Shown here piece after piece: positions 24,292 to 32,637 of a stretch of 64,000 bases of DNA. The notes below the pieces were generated by a model that did no database searches, had not been told where the DNA came from, and saw only the letters and a program-made list of their open reading frames with translations. The stretch's first letter is position 1; each line of letters starts with the position of its first letter. The stretch comes from Acidimicrobiales bacterium. Lineage in GTDB: Bacteria; Actinomycetota; Acidimicrobiia; Acidimicrobiales; Iamiaceae. The translations under genes and the position numbers were made by a program. The stretch lies in the NCBI GenBank assembly GCA_035630295.1, contig DASQKY010000027.1:51417-115416 (forward strand), read 5' to 3'.

Positions 24292-25275
24292 GCCCACGTC
24301 GAGGAGGATCTTGCCCACGTTGGCGTTGGCCTCCATGTGGCGGTGGGCCTCGGCCGCAGCGGCCAGCGGGTAGCGGCTGTCGACCACGGGCCGCACCTGG
24401 CCCCGCTCGAAGAGGGGCAGCACCTCCCGGCCGAAGCGCTGGGTGAGGGCGATCTTCTCCTCGACGGGCCGGGCCCGCAGCACGGTGCCCACCAGGCGGG
24501 CCCGCTTGGGCAGCAGGGCGCCCAGGTCGAAGGTGGCCTTGCCGCCCCCCATCACGCCCACCTGGACGATGGTCCCCCCGGTGCGGAGGGCCCGGATGTT
24601 GCCGGCCAGGTAGTCGCCGCCGACCACGTCCAGCACCACGTCGACGCCGGCCCCGCCGGTGGCCTCCCAGGCCGCCTCCACGAAGTCCTCGCCGTTCGTG
24701 TAGTCGACCACCACGTCGGCCCCCAGGGCCCGGCAGGGCTCGACCTTGGCCGTCGAGGCGGTGGTGACCACCCGGGCCCCCAGGGCCCGGCACAGCTGGA
24801 GGGCTGCGCTCCCCACCCCCGACGCCCCGGCGTGGACCAGGGCGGTGCGCCCGGCGGTGAGCCCGCCCTGCACCACCAGGGCGTCCCAGGCCGTGATCCA
24901 CACCTCGGGCACGGCGGCGGCGTCGGCCAGGCCCACCTCGGGCGGGATGGGCAGGAGCTGGCGCTGGTGGACGGCGATCATCTCGGCGTAGGAGCCGCCG
25001 GAGACGATGCCCATCACCTCGTCGCCCACCCGCCACTCGGTGGCCCGGTCCCCCAGGGCGGCCACCTTGCCGGCCAGCTCCATGCCCGGGATCTCATGGG
25101 CCCGCCCCGGCCCCGGCTCGGGGTAGAGGCCGCGACGCTGCAACAGGTCGGCCCGGTTGAGGGCGGTGGCCCGCACCGCCACCAGCACCTCGTCGGGCCC
25201 GGGCTCGGGGTCGGGGACCTCGGCGACGGTGAGGACGTCGGGGTCCCCGTAGCTCTCGATGACGACGGCGCGCAT
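24286..25275 (-). CDS. NAD(P)H:quinone oxidoreductase (PIG3-type)
   Basis: This 329-residue MDR enzyme lacks zinc ligands and resembles the PIG3-type quinone oxidoreductases: it starts MRAVVIESYGDPDVLTVAEV, has ALNRADLLQRRGLYP, AGASGVGSAALQLCRALGA for the cofactor and ends NVGKILLDV. It reduces quinones or enoyl-like carbonyls with NADPH. TAGGGT lies 6 nt before the ATG. It is divergent from an acyl-CoA dehydrogenase (68 bp), so the two may share regulation. Confidence 0.92.
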   Translation of the reverse strand: MRAVVIESYGDPDVLTVAEVPDPEPGPDEVLVAVRATALNRADLLQRRGLYPEPGPGRAHEIPGMELAGKVAALGDRATEWRVGDEVMGIVSGGSYAEMIAVHQRQLLPIPPEVGLADAAAVPEVWITAWDALVVQGGLTAGRTALVHAGASGVGSAALQLCRALGARVVTTASTAKVEPCRALGADVVVDYTNGEDFVEAAWEATGGAGVDVVLDVVGGDYLAGNIRALRTGGTIVQVGVMGGGKATFDLGALLPKRARLVGTVLRARPVEEKIALTQRFGREVLPLFERGQVRPVVDSRYPLAAAAEAHRHMEANANVGKILLDVGA

Positions 25276-25281
25276 GGGCCG

Positions 25282-25287
25282 ACCCTA
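25282..25287 (-). promoter_or_regulatory. -10 box, leaderless promoter
   Basis: TAGGGT on the minus strand, 6 nt before the ATG of the quinone oxidoreductase. Confidence 0.45.
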
Positions 25288-25330
25288 CGGCGCGTGAGGG
25301 CCCGGTCGCCGAGCGACGCCGGCGCGGTGG

Positions 25331-25336
25331 CAGGAT
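25331..25336 (+). promoter_or_regulatory. -10-like box of acyl-CoA dehydrogenase
   Basis: CAGGAT 7 nt before GTG 25344, with no Shine-Dalgarno between them. Confidence 0.35.
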
Positions 25337-25343
25337 CGGCGCC

Positions 25344-26468
25344 GTGGACTTCGCCCTGCCCCCCGAGCTGGTGGCCCTGGCCGACGAGGCTCGGGCCGTG
25401 GGGCGGGCCGCCGCGGAGCGCTCGGAGGCCGCCGGCCGGCCCGTCGAGGACACGTGGATGGTGGGCGTGGACGACGCCTTCGCCCGGGAGCTGGCCGAGC
25501 GGCGCTGGCTGGGCATGACCTGGCCCGAGGCCGAGGGCGGCGGGGGGCGCAGCCCGCTGGAGCGGTTCGTGGTGGTCGAGGCCCTCATCTCCGAGGGGGC
25601 GCCCATAGCCGGCGTCTGGTTCGCCGACCGGCAGATCGGGCCCACCCTCCTCCAGTTCGGGACGGCCCGGCAGCGGGCCCGGTGGCTGCCCGGCATCCTG
25701 GACGGCACGGCCCGGTGGTGCATCGGCATGAGCGAGCCCGACGCCGGCTCGGACGTGGCCTCGCTCCGCACCCGGGCCGTGCCCGACGGTGGCGACTGGG
25801 TGGTGACCGGCACCAAGGTGTGGACCAGCGGCGCGGCCCTGGCCGACCACTGCTACCTCATCGCCCGCACCGACCCCGGGGCCCCGCCCCACCGGGGCCT
25901 CTCCGAGCTGGTGGTGGACATGGGCTCGCCCGGCGTCGAGGTGCGGCCCATCGCCGACGCGGTGGGCGACACCCACTTCTGCGAGGTCACCTTCACCGAG
26001 GTGCGGGTGCCCGGCGACCACCTGGTGGGCCAGCCCCACGGCTCGTTCCGCCAGGTGATGCGGCAGATGGAGCACGAGCGCGGCGGCATCGACCGGCTGG
26101 TGTCCAACCACCGGCTCTACCGGGACGTGCTCCCCCACGCCGAGCTGTCCCGCCCCCTGGTGCGCCAGGAGGTCGCCGCCCTGGAGGGCGCCTACCGCCT
26201 GGGCCGGCTGCTGGTCCTGCGCGAGGTGCTGGGCCAGGCCCCGCCGTCGTTCTCGGCCGCCACCAAGACGTTCTGCACCGAGCACGAGCAGAGGGTGGCC
26301 GCCTTCGGCGCGGCGACGCTGGGCCCGGCCGCGGTGGCCGGCGACGCGGCCCTGGCCCGCCGGGTGGCCCGCAACCTCTGCTACGCCCCCGCCTACACGC
26401 TCATGGGGGGCACCACCCAGATCCTGCGCACCATCCTGGGCGAGCGGGTCCTGGGCCTGCCCCGCTGA
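25344..26468 (+). CDS. Acyl-CoA dehydrogenase family protein
   Basis: This 374-residue flavoprotein oxidises an acyl-CoA at the alpha-beta bond, passing electrons to ETF. It has the middle-domain motif IGMSEPDAGSDVASLRTRAV and WVVTGTKVWTSGA, and the C-terminal YTLMGGTTQILRTILGERV. The overall form resembles the FadE enzymes of actinobacterial sterol or long-chain degradation more than short-chain beta-oxidation enzymes, but the substrate is not determined. The catalytic base could not be placed with certainty. It stands alone between a divergent and a convergent gene. Confidence 0.88.
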   Translation: MDFALPPELVALADEARAVGRAAAERSEAAGRPVEDTWMVGVDDAFARELAERRWLGMTWPEAEGGGGRSPLERFVVVEALISEGAPIAGVWFADRQIGPTLLQFGTARQRARWLPGILDGTARWCIGMSEPDAGSDVASLRTRAVPDGGDWVVTGTKVWTSGAALADHCYLIARTDPGAPPHRGLSELVVDMGSPGVEVRPIADAVGDTHFCEVTFTEVRVPGDHLVGQPHGSFRQVMRQMEHERGGIDRLVSNHRLYRDVLPHAELSRPLVRQEVAALEGAYRLGRLLVLREVLGQAPPSFSAATKTFCTEHEQRVAAFGAATLGPAAVAGDAALARRVARNLCYAPAYTLMGGTTQILRTILGERVLGLPR

Positions 26469-26481
26469 CCGCCGACGCCGC

Positions 26482-29133
26482 TCAGGTCAGGCGGCGGACC
26501 TGGGGGTCGGGGTCCCAGGGGGCCAGGACCAGGCGGACGTCGGTGATGGCGGCGTCGTGGTCCGAGGTGATCACCGGGGAGAGGCGGAGCGAGGCCACCT
26601 CGGGCACGGCGTCGGCCAGGGCCGACAGGCGCAGCAGCAGGTCGACCAGCGCGGCCCGGCCGGCGGGGTCCAGGGCACCGAGGTCGCCGGCCAGCGAGCC
26701 CCCGTCCACCAGGGCGGCGGCGTCGTCGTCGGTCAGGGGCAGGATGCGCCGGGCCCGCGACCCGCCCAGGGCCGGGCCGAAGGCCAACACCGAGCCCAGC
26801 ACCGGGTGCTGGTGCACCTCCACGCAGACGTCCACGCCGTGGGGGGCCATGTCCTGGACCAGGGCCGAGGCCATGGCCGGCCCGTGGTGGGCGGCCATGC
26901 GGTCGTACGAGGCTCGCAGCTCGGCCTCGGTGAACAGGTCGACGGCCACGCCCCCCTCCTCGGTCCGGCTGGGCCGTTCCACCCCCAGGGCCTTGAGGGC
27001 CACCGGCCACCCGATGCGCTCGGCCGCGGCCACCGCCTCGTCCGCCCCGGCCACCACCTGCTGGGCCACCGGGTGCAGGCCGGCGCAGGCCAGCAGGGCC
27101 AGGGCCTCGCCCAGGGGGGCGTGGCGCTCGCCGGCCGGGCCGGGGCCCCCGAGCCAGCCGGCGACCAGGGCCGCGGCCGCCTCGGCGTCCACCCCGTGCA
27201 GGTCGGGCACCACCCCGGTCTGGCGGGTCCGCCACTCGCGGTAGCGGGCCACCCGGCCCAGGGCGTGGGCCGCGGCCTCGGGGAAGTCGAAGACCGGGAC
27301 CGCGCCGGCCGGCCGGTCCCCCGGCAGCACCGCGCCCAGGAACGAGGCCACCACCGGCTTGGCCGTCCCCGACGTGGCCGCCGCCTCGCCCACCGCCCGG
27401 GCCATGGCCCCCACGTCGCCGGCCAGGCGGGGAGCGTGCAGGACCAGCAGCGCGTCGACACCGGGGTCGGCCAGCAGGGCCCCCATGGCCGCCGCCACCT
27501 CCGCCGGCCCGGCCTCCTCGGCCAGCTCGACCGGGTTGCCGACCCGTCCCCCGGGGCCCAGCACGGGGCGCAGGCCGGGGCCCGGGACGGCCAGCTCCAG
27601 CCCGGCGGCCACGCAGGCGTCGGTGCCCAGCACCGCCGGCCCCCAGTAGGTGGAGAGCACGGCCACCCGGCGCCCGGCCGGCAGGGGCTGGTCGACCAGC
27701 ACCCGGGTGACGTCGAAGAGCTGGTCCAGGGTGTCGACCCGGATCACGCCGGTCTGGGCCAGCAGGGTGTCGGTGACCTCCTCGCTGGTGCCCCCGGCCT
27801 CGCCCCCGGGTTGGCGGTGGGCCAGGACGCTGCCCGCCTTGACGGCCACGATGGGCTTGGCCCGCCCCACCCGGCGGGCGATGCGGGCGAAGTTGCGGGG
27901 GTTGCCGAAGGACTCCAGGTACAGGACGACCACGTCGGTGGCCGCGTCGGTCTCCCAGTACTGGAGCAGGTCGTTGCCCGACACGTCGGCCTTGTTGCCG
28001 GTGGCCACGAAGGACGAGACCCCCAGCCCGAGCTGCTCCAGGCGGCGCAGGACGGCCGCGCCGATGGTGCCCGACTGGGACGACACCGCCACCCGGCCGG
28101 GCCGGGGCGCCACCTCGGCGAAGGTGGCCAGCAGGCGCACCCCGGGGGCGGTGTTGACGATGCCCATGGTGTTGGGGCCAACCAGGCGCAGGCCCAGCCG
28201 CCGGACCTGCTCGACCAGGGCCCGCTCCCGGTCGGCGCCCTCGGGCCCGGCCTCGGCGAAGCCGGCCGAGATGACCACCAGGCCCTGCACCCGCTTGCGG
28301 CCGCACTGCTCCACCACGTCGGGCACCTGGTCGGCCGGGACGACCACGATGGCCAGGTCGATCTCGTCGGGCACGTCCAGGATCGAGGGGTGGGCCCGGA
28401 CGCTGGCCACCACGTCGGCCTCGGGGTTGACCGGGTACACCGGCCCCTCCAGCTCGCCGGCCAGGAGGCGGCGGAACACGGCCTGGCCCAGGCTGTCGGG
28501 CCGGCGCGAGGCGCCGATGACCGCCACCGACCGCGGCGCCAGGATGCGGGCCACCGAGCGGGCCTCGGCCCGCCGGGCCCGCTCGGCCATGGCCGCCATG
28601 GCCTCCTCGGTGGGCTCGATGGGGAACTCGACCTCGATCACGCCGTCGGCGAAGCGGCTGGTCACCTCGAAGCCCACCTGCTTGAACACGCCCAGCATGC
28701 GCCGGTTGCTGGGCAGGACCTGGGCGGTGAAGGCGGTGATGCCCACGTCGCGGGCCGCGGCGGCCAGGTACTCGAGCAGCACGGTGGCCATGCCCCGGCC
28801 GGCGTGGTCGTCGTCGGTGAAGAAGGCCACCTCGGCCACCGAGCGGGACGGGTAGCGGTCGTAGCGGGCCACCCCCACCAGCTCGTCGTTGATGATGCCG
28901 ACGAAGGCCATCCGATCCAGGCCGTCGACCCGGGTCAGCCGGTCGATGTCGGCGGTGGTGAGCCGGGGCCGGGGGCTGAAGTAGCGGAAGTAGATGCTCT
29001 CGGGGGACTGCCGCTCGTGGAACCGCAGGATGCGGGGGCCGTCCTCGGGGCGGATGGGCCGCACGTGCACGGTGCCGCCGTCGGACAGCACCACGTCCCC
29101 GGCGTAGGCCCGGGTCTCGGGGGTGGCAGCCAC
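26482..29133 (-). CDS. GNAT / NDP-forming acyl-CoA-synthetase fusion (Pat-like protein acetyltransferase)
   Basis: This 883-residue multidomain protein is likely a lysine acetyltransferase that modifies acyl-CoA synthetases. Order: an N-terminal GNAT domain (residues ~20-170; DDDHAGRGMATVLLEYLAAA is the acetyl-CoA loop), then a CoA-binding domain with SVAVIGASRRPDSLGQAVF and VGPNTMGIVNTAPGV, a succinyl-CoA-ligase-like part and a C-terminal ATP-grasp. At the place of the phospho-His segment (usually SHTGALAG) the sequence is RQPGGEAGG, so the synthetase half is probably a sensor of acyl-CoA rather than an enzyme, as in characterised Pat proteins. Here the GNAT is N-terminal, unlike the enterobacterial Pat. 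Possible target: the acetoacetyl-CoA synthetase at 15.7 kb. TACCCT is 7 nt before the GTG. Confidence 0.82.
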   Translation of the reverse strand: MAATPETRAYAGDVVLSDGGTVHVRPIRPEDGPRILRFHERQSPESIYFRYFSPRPRLTTADIDRLTRVDGLDRMAFVGIINDELVGVARYDRYPSRSVAEVAFFTDDDHAGRGMATVLLEYLAAAARDVGITAFTAQVLPSNRRMLGVFKQVGFEVTSRFADGVIEVEFPIEPTEEAMAAMAERARRAEARSVARILAPRSVAVIGASRRPDSLGQAVFRRLLAGELEGPVYPVNPEADVVASVRAHPSILDVPDEIDLAIVVVPADQVPDVVEQCGRKRVQGLVVISAGFAEAGPEGADRERALVEQVRRLGLRLVGPNTMGIVNTAPGVRLLATFAEVAPRPGRVAVSSQSGTIGAAVLRRLEQLGLGVSSFVATGNKADVSGNDLLQYWETDAATDVVVLYLESFGNPRNFARIARRVGRAKPIVAVKAGSVLAHRQPGGEAGGTSEEVTDTLLAQTGVIRVDTLDQLFDVTRVLVDQPLPAGRRVAVLSTYWGPAVLGTDACVAAGLELAVPGPGLRPVLGPGGRVGNPVELAEEAGPAEVAAAMGALLADPGVDALLVLHAPRLAGDVGAMARAVGEAAATSGTAKPVVASFLGAVLPGDRPAGAVPVFDFPEAAAHALGRVARYREWRTRQTGVVPDLHGVDAEAAAALVAGWLGGPGPAGERHAPLGEALALLACAGLHPVAQQVVAGADEAVAAAERIGWPVALKALGVERPSRTEEGGVAVDLFTEAELRASYDRMAAHHGPAMASALVQDMAPHGVDVCVEVHQHPVLGSVLAFGPALGGSRARRILPLTDDDAAALVDGGSLAGDLGALDPAGRAALVDLLLRLSALADAVPEVASLRLSPVITSDHDAAITDVRLVLAPWDPDPQVRRLT

Positions 29134-29140
29134 GGTCCCG

Positions 29141-29146
29141 AGGGTA
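29141..29146 (-). promoter_or_regulatory. -10 box, leaderless promoter
   Basis: TACCCT on the minus strand, 7 nt before GTG 29133. Confidence 0.45.
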
Positions 29147-29250
29147 CCGACAGGCCCGACCCCGGGGCGCAGGGCCTCTCATCCCGGGGCGGGCGGCCGA
29201 CCGGGGTGGCCTCCCTCGGGTGGGTGCCCGGGCGCCGATGGGCTCCTCGG

Positions 29251-29256
29251 TAGCCT
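29251..29256 (+). promoter_or_regulatory. -10 box, leaderless promoter
   Basis: TAGCCT 7 nt before GTG 29264 of the FHA gene. Confidence 0.45.
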
Positions 29257-29263
29257 CCCCGTC

Positions 29264-29899
29264 GTGGTGGACCTCCTCGCTCTCGTGGCCGGCGCGGCCG
29301 TCGGCGTGCTGGTCGGCGTGGCCGTCCTCGGCATCCGCCGCGGCTCGGCCCCGCGGCCCGCCCCCGCCCCCCGCCGGGCCCCGGCTGCGCCCACCGCGCC
29401 ACCGGCCCCGGTCCCGGCAGCGGCCGGTGCCGGCCATGCGATCCGGGTCAACCGCCCCGCCTCTGCCCCCGCGGCCGTCCCCACCGCGCCCGTGGCCGCC
29501 GCCGTGCCCACCGCGCCGATGGCGGCGGCCGGCCCGAGCCCCGTGGCCGGCCGGCTGGAGGTGGAGGGCGCCCAGGCCCCCGTGGCCCTGGGTGACGAGC
29601 CGGTCACCATCGGCCGGGGCGCCGACCAGGTGCTCCGGGTCCACGACGAGCGGGCCAGCCGGGCCCACGCCGTGGTCCGCCGCCGGGCCAAGGGGGGCTG
29701 GGAGCTGGCCGACGCCGGCTCGGCCAACGGCACCCAGCTCAACGACCACCGCATCCCCGACGGGCGGGTGGCGCCCCTGCGCGACGGCGACCGCATCGGC
29801 GTGGGCGGCACCACCATCACCTACCGCGAAGGCGGTGGCGACCCGGACCCCACCGACCGCCGGCCCCCGGCCGACCCCGACGCCACCCGGATCGCCTGA
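29264..29899 (+). CDS. FHA-domain membrane protein
   Basis: This 211-residue protein has an N-terminal membrane anchor (LLALVAGAAVGVLVGVAVLG), a long Ala/Pro linker and a C-terminal forkhead-associated domain: VTIGRGADQVLRVHDERASR, HAVVRRR, and SANGTQLNDHRI, which bind phosphothreonine peptides. It probably docks a Ser/Thr-kinase substrate at the membrane. It overlaps the LCP-protein start by one base (TGATG), so a link to cell-wall assembly under kinase control is a reasonable inference. The GTG at 29264 lies at the expected start point of the TAGCCT promoter. Confidence 0.8.
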   Translation: MVDLLALVAGAAVGVLVGVAVLGIRRGSAPRPAPAPRRAPAAPTAPPAPVPAAAGAGHAIRVNRPASAPAAVPTAPVAAAVPTAPMAAAGPSPVAGRLEVEGAQAPVALGDEPVTIGRGADQVLRVHDERASRAHAVVRRRAKGGWELADAGSANGTQLNDHRIPDGRVAPLRDGDRIGVGGTTITYREGGGDPDPTDRRPPADPDATRIA

Positions 29900-30924
29900 T
29901 GGTGCCGGTGATCCTCTTCGTGGTGGGCGTGGCCCACGGCCTGGTGGCGGTGGCCACCGTGTCGGCCTTCCGGGGCCGGCGCGTCCTGCGCCCCGACGGC
30001 CGGGTGGGGCGGCGCCGGGGCCCGGTGCGGATCCTGCTCGGCCTGGTGGGCCTGGGCGTGGTGGCCGCCCTGTTGGCCGTCGAGCTGGGCTGGTTCTACG
30101 CCAACCGCCAGTTCGACGAGGTGGAGCGGGTGGACGTGGACGTGGACGGCCGCAGCGTCCTGGCCGGCGGCGACGCCCGGGGCACCAACTACCTGCTGGT
30201 GGGCACCGACACCCGGCCCGGCTTCACCCAGAACCTGGCCGACACCATCCTGGTGCTGCGCACCGGCGACGGCCCGGCCCGCATGCTGTCGCTGCCCCGG
30301 GACCTGTTCGTGCCCATCCCGGGCCGGGGCATTGAGGGGCGCATCAACTCCTCCTACAACGGCGGGCCCACGTCCCTCATCCGCACCGTGCAGGAGTCGG
30401 TGGGCATCCCCATCGACCGCTACATCGAGATCAACTTCGTCAGCTTCGCCGGCCTGATCGACGCCGTGGGCGGGGTCACCATCAACTTCCCCAACCCGGC
30501 CGTCGACACCAAGTCGGGCCTGAACGTGCAGCAGTCCGGCGACGTCCGCCTGGACGGCACCCAGGCCCTGGCCTACGTGCGCAGTCGGACCTACCAGGAG
30601 GTCATCGACGGCCAGGTCCAGCCGTCCGACGGCCTGGCCGACCTGAGCCGGGTCCAGCGCCAGCAGACGTTCCTGCGGGCCGTGCTGAACGAGGCCGGTT
30701 CCAGCCGCAACCCGTTCGAGCTGGACGAGATCGGCCAGGCCCTCATCGGGGGCCTGCGGGTCGACAACCACATGGAGCTGGTGGACGCCCTGCGCTTCGC
30801 CTGGACCATGGGCCGCCTGGACCCGCAGCAGACCGAGCTGCCGGTCTCGTTCGTGCCCGGCGAGAGCTACGTGGTGCTCCGCCAGCCCGAGGCGGCGGCG
30901 GTCATCGGCACCTTCGCCGGCTAA
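29899..30924 (+). CDS. LytR-CpsA-Psr (LCP) family glycopolymer ligase
   Basis: This 341-residue membrane protein likely attaches anionic or arabino-type polymers to peptidoglycan from polyprenyl-phosphate carriers. Two hydrophobic segments near residues 1-70 place the LCP domain outside. Signature parts are YLLVGTDTRPGFTQNLADTI, MLSLPRDLFVPIPGRG, INSSYNGGP and VGGVTINFP, then TQALAYVRSRTY, with Arg and Asp residues that bind the pyrophosphate. The start overlaps the FHA gene. The stop codon lies in the loop of a hairpin shared with the convergent gene. Confidence 0.92.
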   Translation: MVPVILFVVGVAHGLVAVATVSAFRGRRVLRPDGRVGRRRGPVRILLGLVGLGVVAALLAVELGWFYANRQFDEVERVDVDVDGRSVLAGGDARGTNYLLVGTDTRPGFTQNLADTILVLRTGDGPARMLSLPRDLFVPIPGRGIEGRINSSYNGGPTSLIRTVQESVGIPIDRYIEINFVSFAGLIDAVGGVTINFPNPAVDTKSGLNVQQSGDVRLDGTQALAYVRSRTYQEVIDGQVQPSDGLADLSRVQRQQTFLRAVLNEAGSSRNPFELDEIGQALIGGLRVDNHMELVDALRFAWTMGRLDPQQTELPVSFVPGESYVVLRQPEAAAVIGTFAG

Positions 30925-30930
30925 CCGGCG
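30915..30930. terminator. Hairpin over the overlapping stop codons
   Basis: CGCCGG (30915-30920), loop CTAA, CCGGCG (30925-30930). The loop carries the TAA of the LCP gene and, on the other strand, the TAG of the LLM gene. Confidence 0.5.
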
Positions 30931-31700
30931 CCGGCCCGGTCGCCGCCCGAGGCGGCCAGGAGGGCGGCCACCGGGCTCAGGTCGAAGGGCCGGCCCACCA
31001 TGACGATGAGGTGGGTGGCCCCGGCGGCCACGAAGGCCTCGGCGTCGTCCACCTCCGAGGGCTGGAGGGCGACGGTGCGCTCGATGGCGGCCGGGTCCCG
31101 GCCCACCTCGGCGCAGTGCCGGTCGAGCACCTCGTTCTTGTGGGCGTAGGCCTCGGGCGGGCCGAAGGCGTTCCACGCGTCGGCGTGCTGGGCCACGATG
31201 CGCAGGGTCACCTTCTCCCCCGCCCCGCCGACCAGGATGGGCAGCGGGCCCAGGGGGGCGGGGGTGAGCGCCTCCAGCCGCTGGCGGATGGTGGGCAGGT
31301 CGCGCTCCAGGGCCCGGAGGCGGCCGATGGCGGTGCCGAACTCGTAGCCGTACTCGGTGTAGTCCCGCTCGAACCACCCGGCCCCGATGCCCAGGGTGAA
31401 GCGGCCGTGGCTGAGGTGGTCGATGGTGCGGGCCATGTCGGCCAGGAGCTGGGGGTTGCGGTACGAGTTGCAGGTCACCAGGGCCCCCAGGCGGGCCCGC
31501 TCGGTGTCGGCGGCCAGGGCGGCCAGCAGCGTGTAGGCCTCGAAGTGGGGCCCGTCGGGGTTGCCGTAGAGGGGGAAGAAGTGGTCCCACACCCAGATGG
31601 AGTCGACCCCCAGGGCATCGGCGTCCCGGGCCGCGTGGCGCAGGTCGTCGAGGTCCTCGACCTGGGGGTGGAGCTGGACCCCGACACGGAAGCGACGCAT
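30921..31700 (-). CDS. LLM-class F420-dependent oxidoreductase
   Basis: This 259-residue TIM-barrel protein of the luciferase-like monooxygenase class has GVQLHPQVEDLDDLRHAARD, SIWVWDHFFPLYG, and LGIGAGWFERDYTEYGYEFG, typical of actinobacterial enzymes that use coenzyme F420 as hydride carrier. The substrate is unknown, as for most of this very expanded family. Convergent with the LCP gene; its start lies 6 nt after TAGCGT. Confidence 0.9.
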   Translation of the reverse strand: MRRFRVGVQLHPQVEDLDDLRHAARDADALGVDSIWVWDHFFPLYGNPDGPHFEAYTLLAALAADTERARLGALVTCNSYRNPQLLADMARTIDHLSHGRFTLGIGAGWFERDYTEYGYEFGTAIGRLRALERDLPTIRQRLEALTPAPLGPLPILVGGAGEKVTLRIVAQHADAWNAFGPPEAYAHKNEVLDRHCAEVGRDPAAIERTVALQPSEVDDAEAFVAAGATHLIVMVGRPFDLSPVAALLAASGGDRAGAG

Positions 31701-31706
31701 CGGGCC

Positions 31707-31712
31707 ACGCTA
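31707..31712 (-). promoter_or_regulatory. -10 box, leaderless promoter
   Basis: TAGCGT on the minus strand, 6 nt before ATG 31700. Confidence 0.45.
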
Positions 31713-31749
31713 CCGACCAGGGCCGCTTCCGTCCGGGTAGTGGGTCAGT

Positions 31750-31930
31750 TCGGATCTGGCGGGGCGCATCCAGCTCACCACCGACGGCTTCGGCGTCTAC
31801 CCGCAGGTGATCGACGCCCTCAGGCGGGGGAACATCGACTCGACCAGTCGATCAAGGACTGCCGCTCGACGGGGGTGAGCCCTCCCGACACCGATCTGGC
31901 GTCGTGCTCGCCGATGGCCACGGTGCGATG
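31750..31930 (+). pseudogene. IS1-family transposase remnant
   Basis: The frame from 31750 translates to SDLAGRIQLTTDGFGVYPQV, which resembles the catalytic core of IS1-type DDE transposases (RIQLTTDGxxxYxxxV). A frame shift near 31840 leads into DQSIKDCRSTGVSPP, like the following IQLIKDYR-type segment. Both ends are missing, so this is a dead fragment. It lies just before a gene with its own strong ribosome site and slightly different codon use, so it may mark an old insertion. Confidence 0.5.
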
Positions 31931-31980
31931 AGATCACGGAGCGCCGCTCGTCTGCACACGAGAGGAGAAAGGGAACCACC

Positions 31981-32505
31981 ATGGAGACCATCAACCTGGG
32001 TATCGACGACGATCTGCCGCCGGTCGATTGGAGCACCATCGTCGAGCGGATCGCCGACGGTTCGCCGCCCGCGCCCGACGCCCACAACGCTCGCACGACG
32101 TGGCTCACGACGCTGAACGACGACGGGAGCCCGCATGTGACCGCGGTGGGGGCACTTTGGCTCGACGGCACCTTCTGGTTCCAGACCGGTGCCGGCACGA
32201 AGAAGCATCACAACGTCGAGCGCGACCGGCGCTGCTCGATCGCGGTGTCGATCCGTGACGCCGACGTGGTCGTCGACGGCCACGCCTCCCGGGTGACGGA
32301 CCCCGCCGACGTGGCACGGGCGTCCCAGGGCTGGGCGGACGGCGGATGGCCGGCCGAACCCGACACCGACGGAACGGGGATCACCGCACCCTTCAACGCG
32401 CCGGCGCAGGGCCCACCGCCGTGGCATGTGTATCGCATGGAGCCCCGCTCTGCGACCGTGGTGCTAGGAGTCGAACCCGGCGGGCTCACGCGCTTCAGGT
32501 TCTGA
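31981..32505 (+). CDS. PPOX-class (pyridoxamine-phosphate-oxidase fold) flavin/F420 protein
   Basis: This 174-residue protein matches the split-barrel fold of pyridoxamine-phosphate-oxidase-like proteins: ARTTWLTTLNDDGSPHVTAV, ALWLDGTFWFQTGAGTKKHH and NVERDRRCSIAVSI. It binds a flavin or F420 and reduces a small molecule. The substrate is unknown; a general detoxification role is common. A long purine-rich ribosome site (GAGAGGAGAAAGGGAA) precedes the ATG, unlike the leaderless neighbours. Together with the IS1 remnant just upstream this hints at horizontal acquisition. Confidence 0.82.
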   Translation: METINLGIDDDLPPVDWSTIVERIADGSPPAPDAHNARTTWLTTLNDDGSPHVTAVGALWLDGTFWFQTGAGTKKHHNVERDRRCSIAVSIRDADVVVDGHASRVTDPADVARASQGWADGGWPAEPDTDGTGITAPFNAPAQGPPPWHVYRMEPRSATVVLGVEPGGLTRFRF

Positions 32506-32610
32506 TCGTGCGCGGCGGCCACCATTGCCCACGACCACCGCCGGCCGAGCGTCATTCGCCCAAGGATGGCATCCCGGATGCACACCGACCCGCTACTCCC
32601 GGTCCGCCTC

Positions 32611-32631
32611 CTCGCACATGCGAGCTAGAGT
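32611..32631 (+). promoter_or_regulatory. Palindromic operator and -10 box of the HTH-Mop gene
   Basis: CTCGCA-CA-TGCGAG (32611-32624) is a perfect 6-2-6 inverted repeat. TAGAGT (32626-32631) directly follows and ends 6 nt before GTG 32638, so a dimeric regulator bound there would block a leaderless promoter. Confidence 0.5.
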
Positions 32632-32637
32632 GGCGGT

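Noticed and set aside
32464-32480. GAGTCGAACCCGGCGGG, resembling a tRNA T-loop (possible att copy)
   Set aside because: It encodes the conserved end of the PPOX protein and does not match the tRNA-Val 3' end beyond a few bases.
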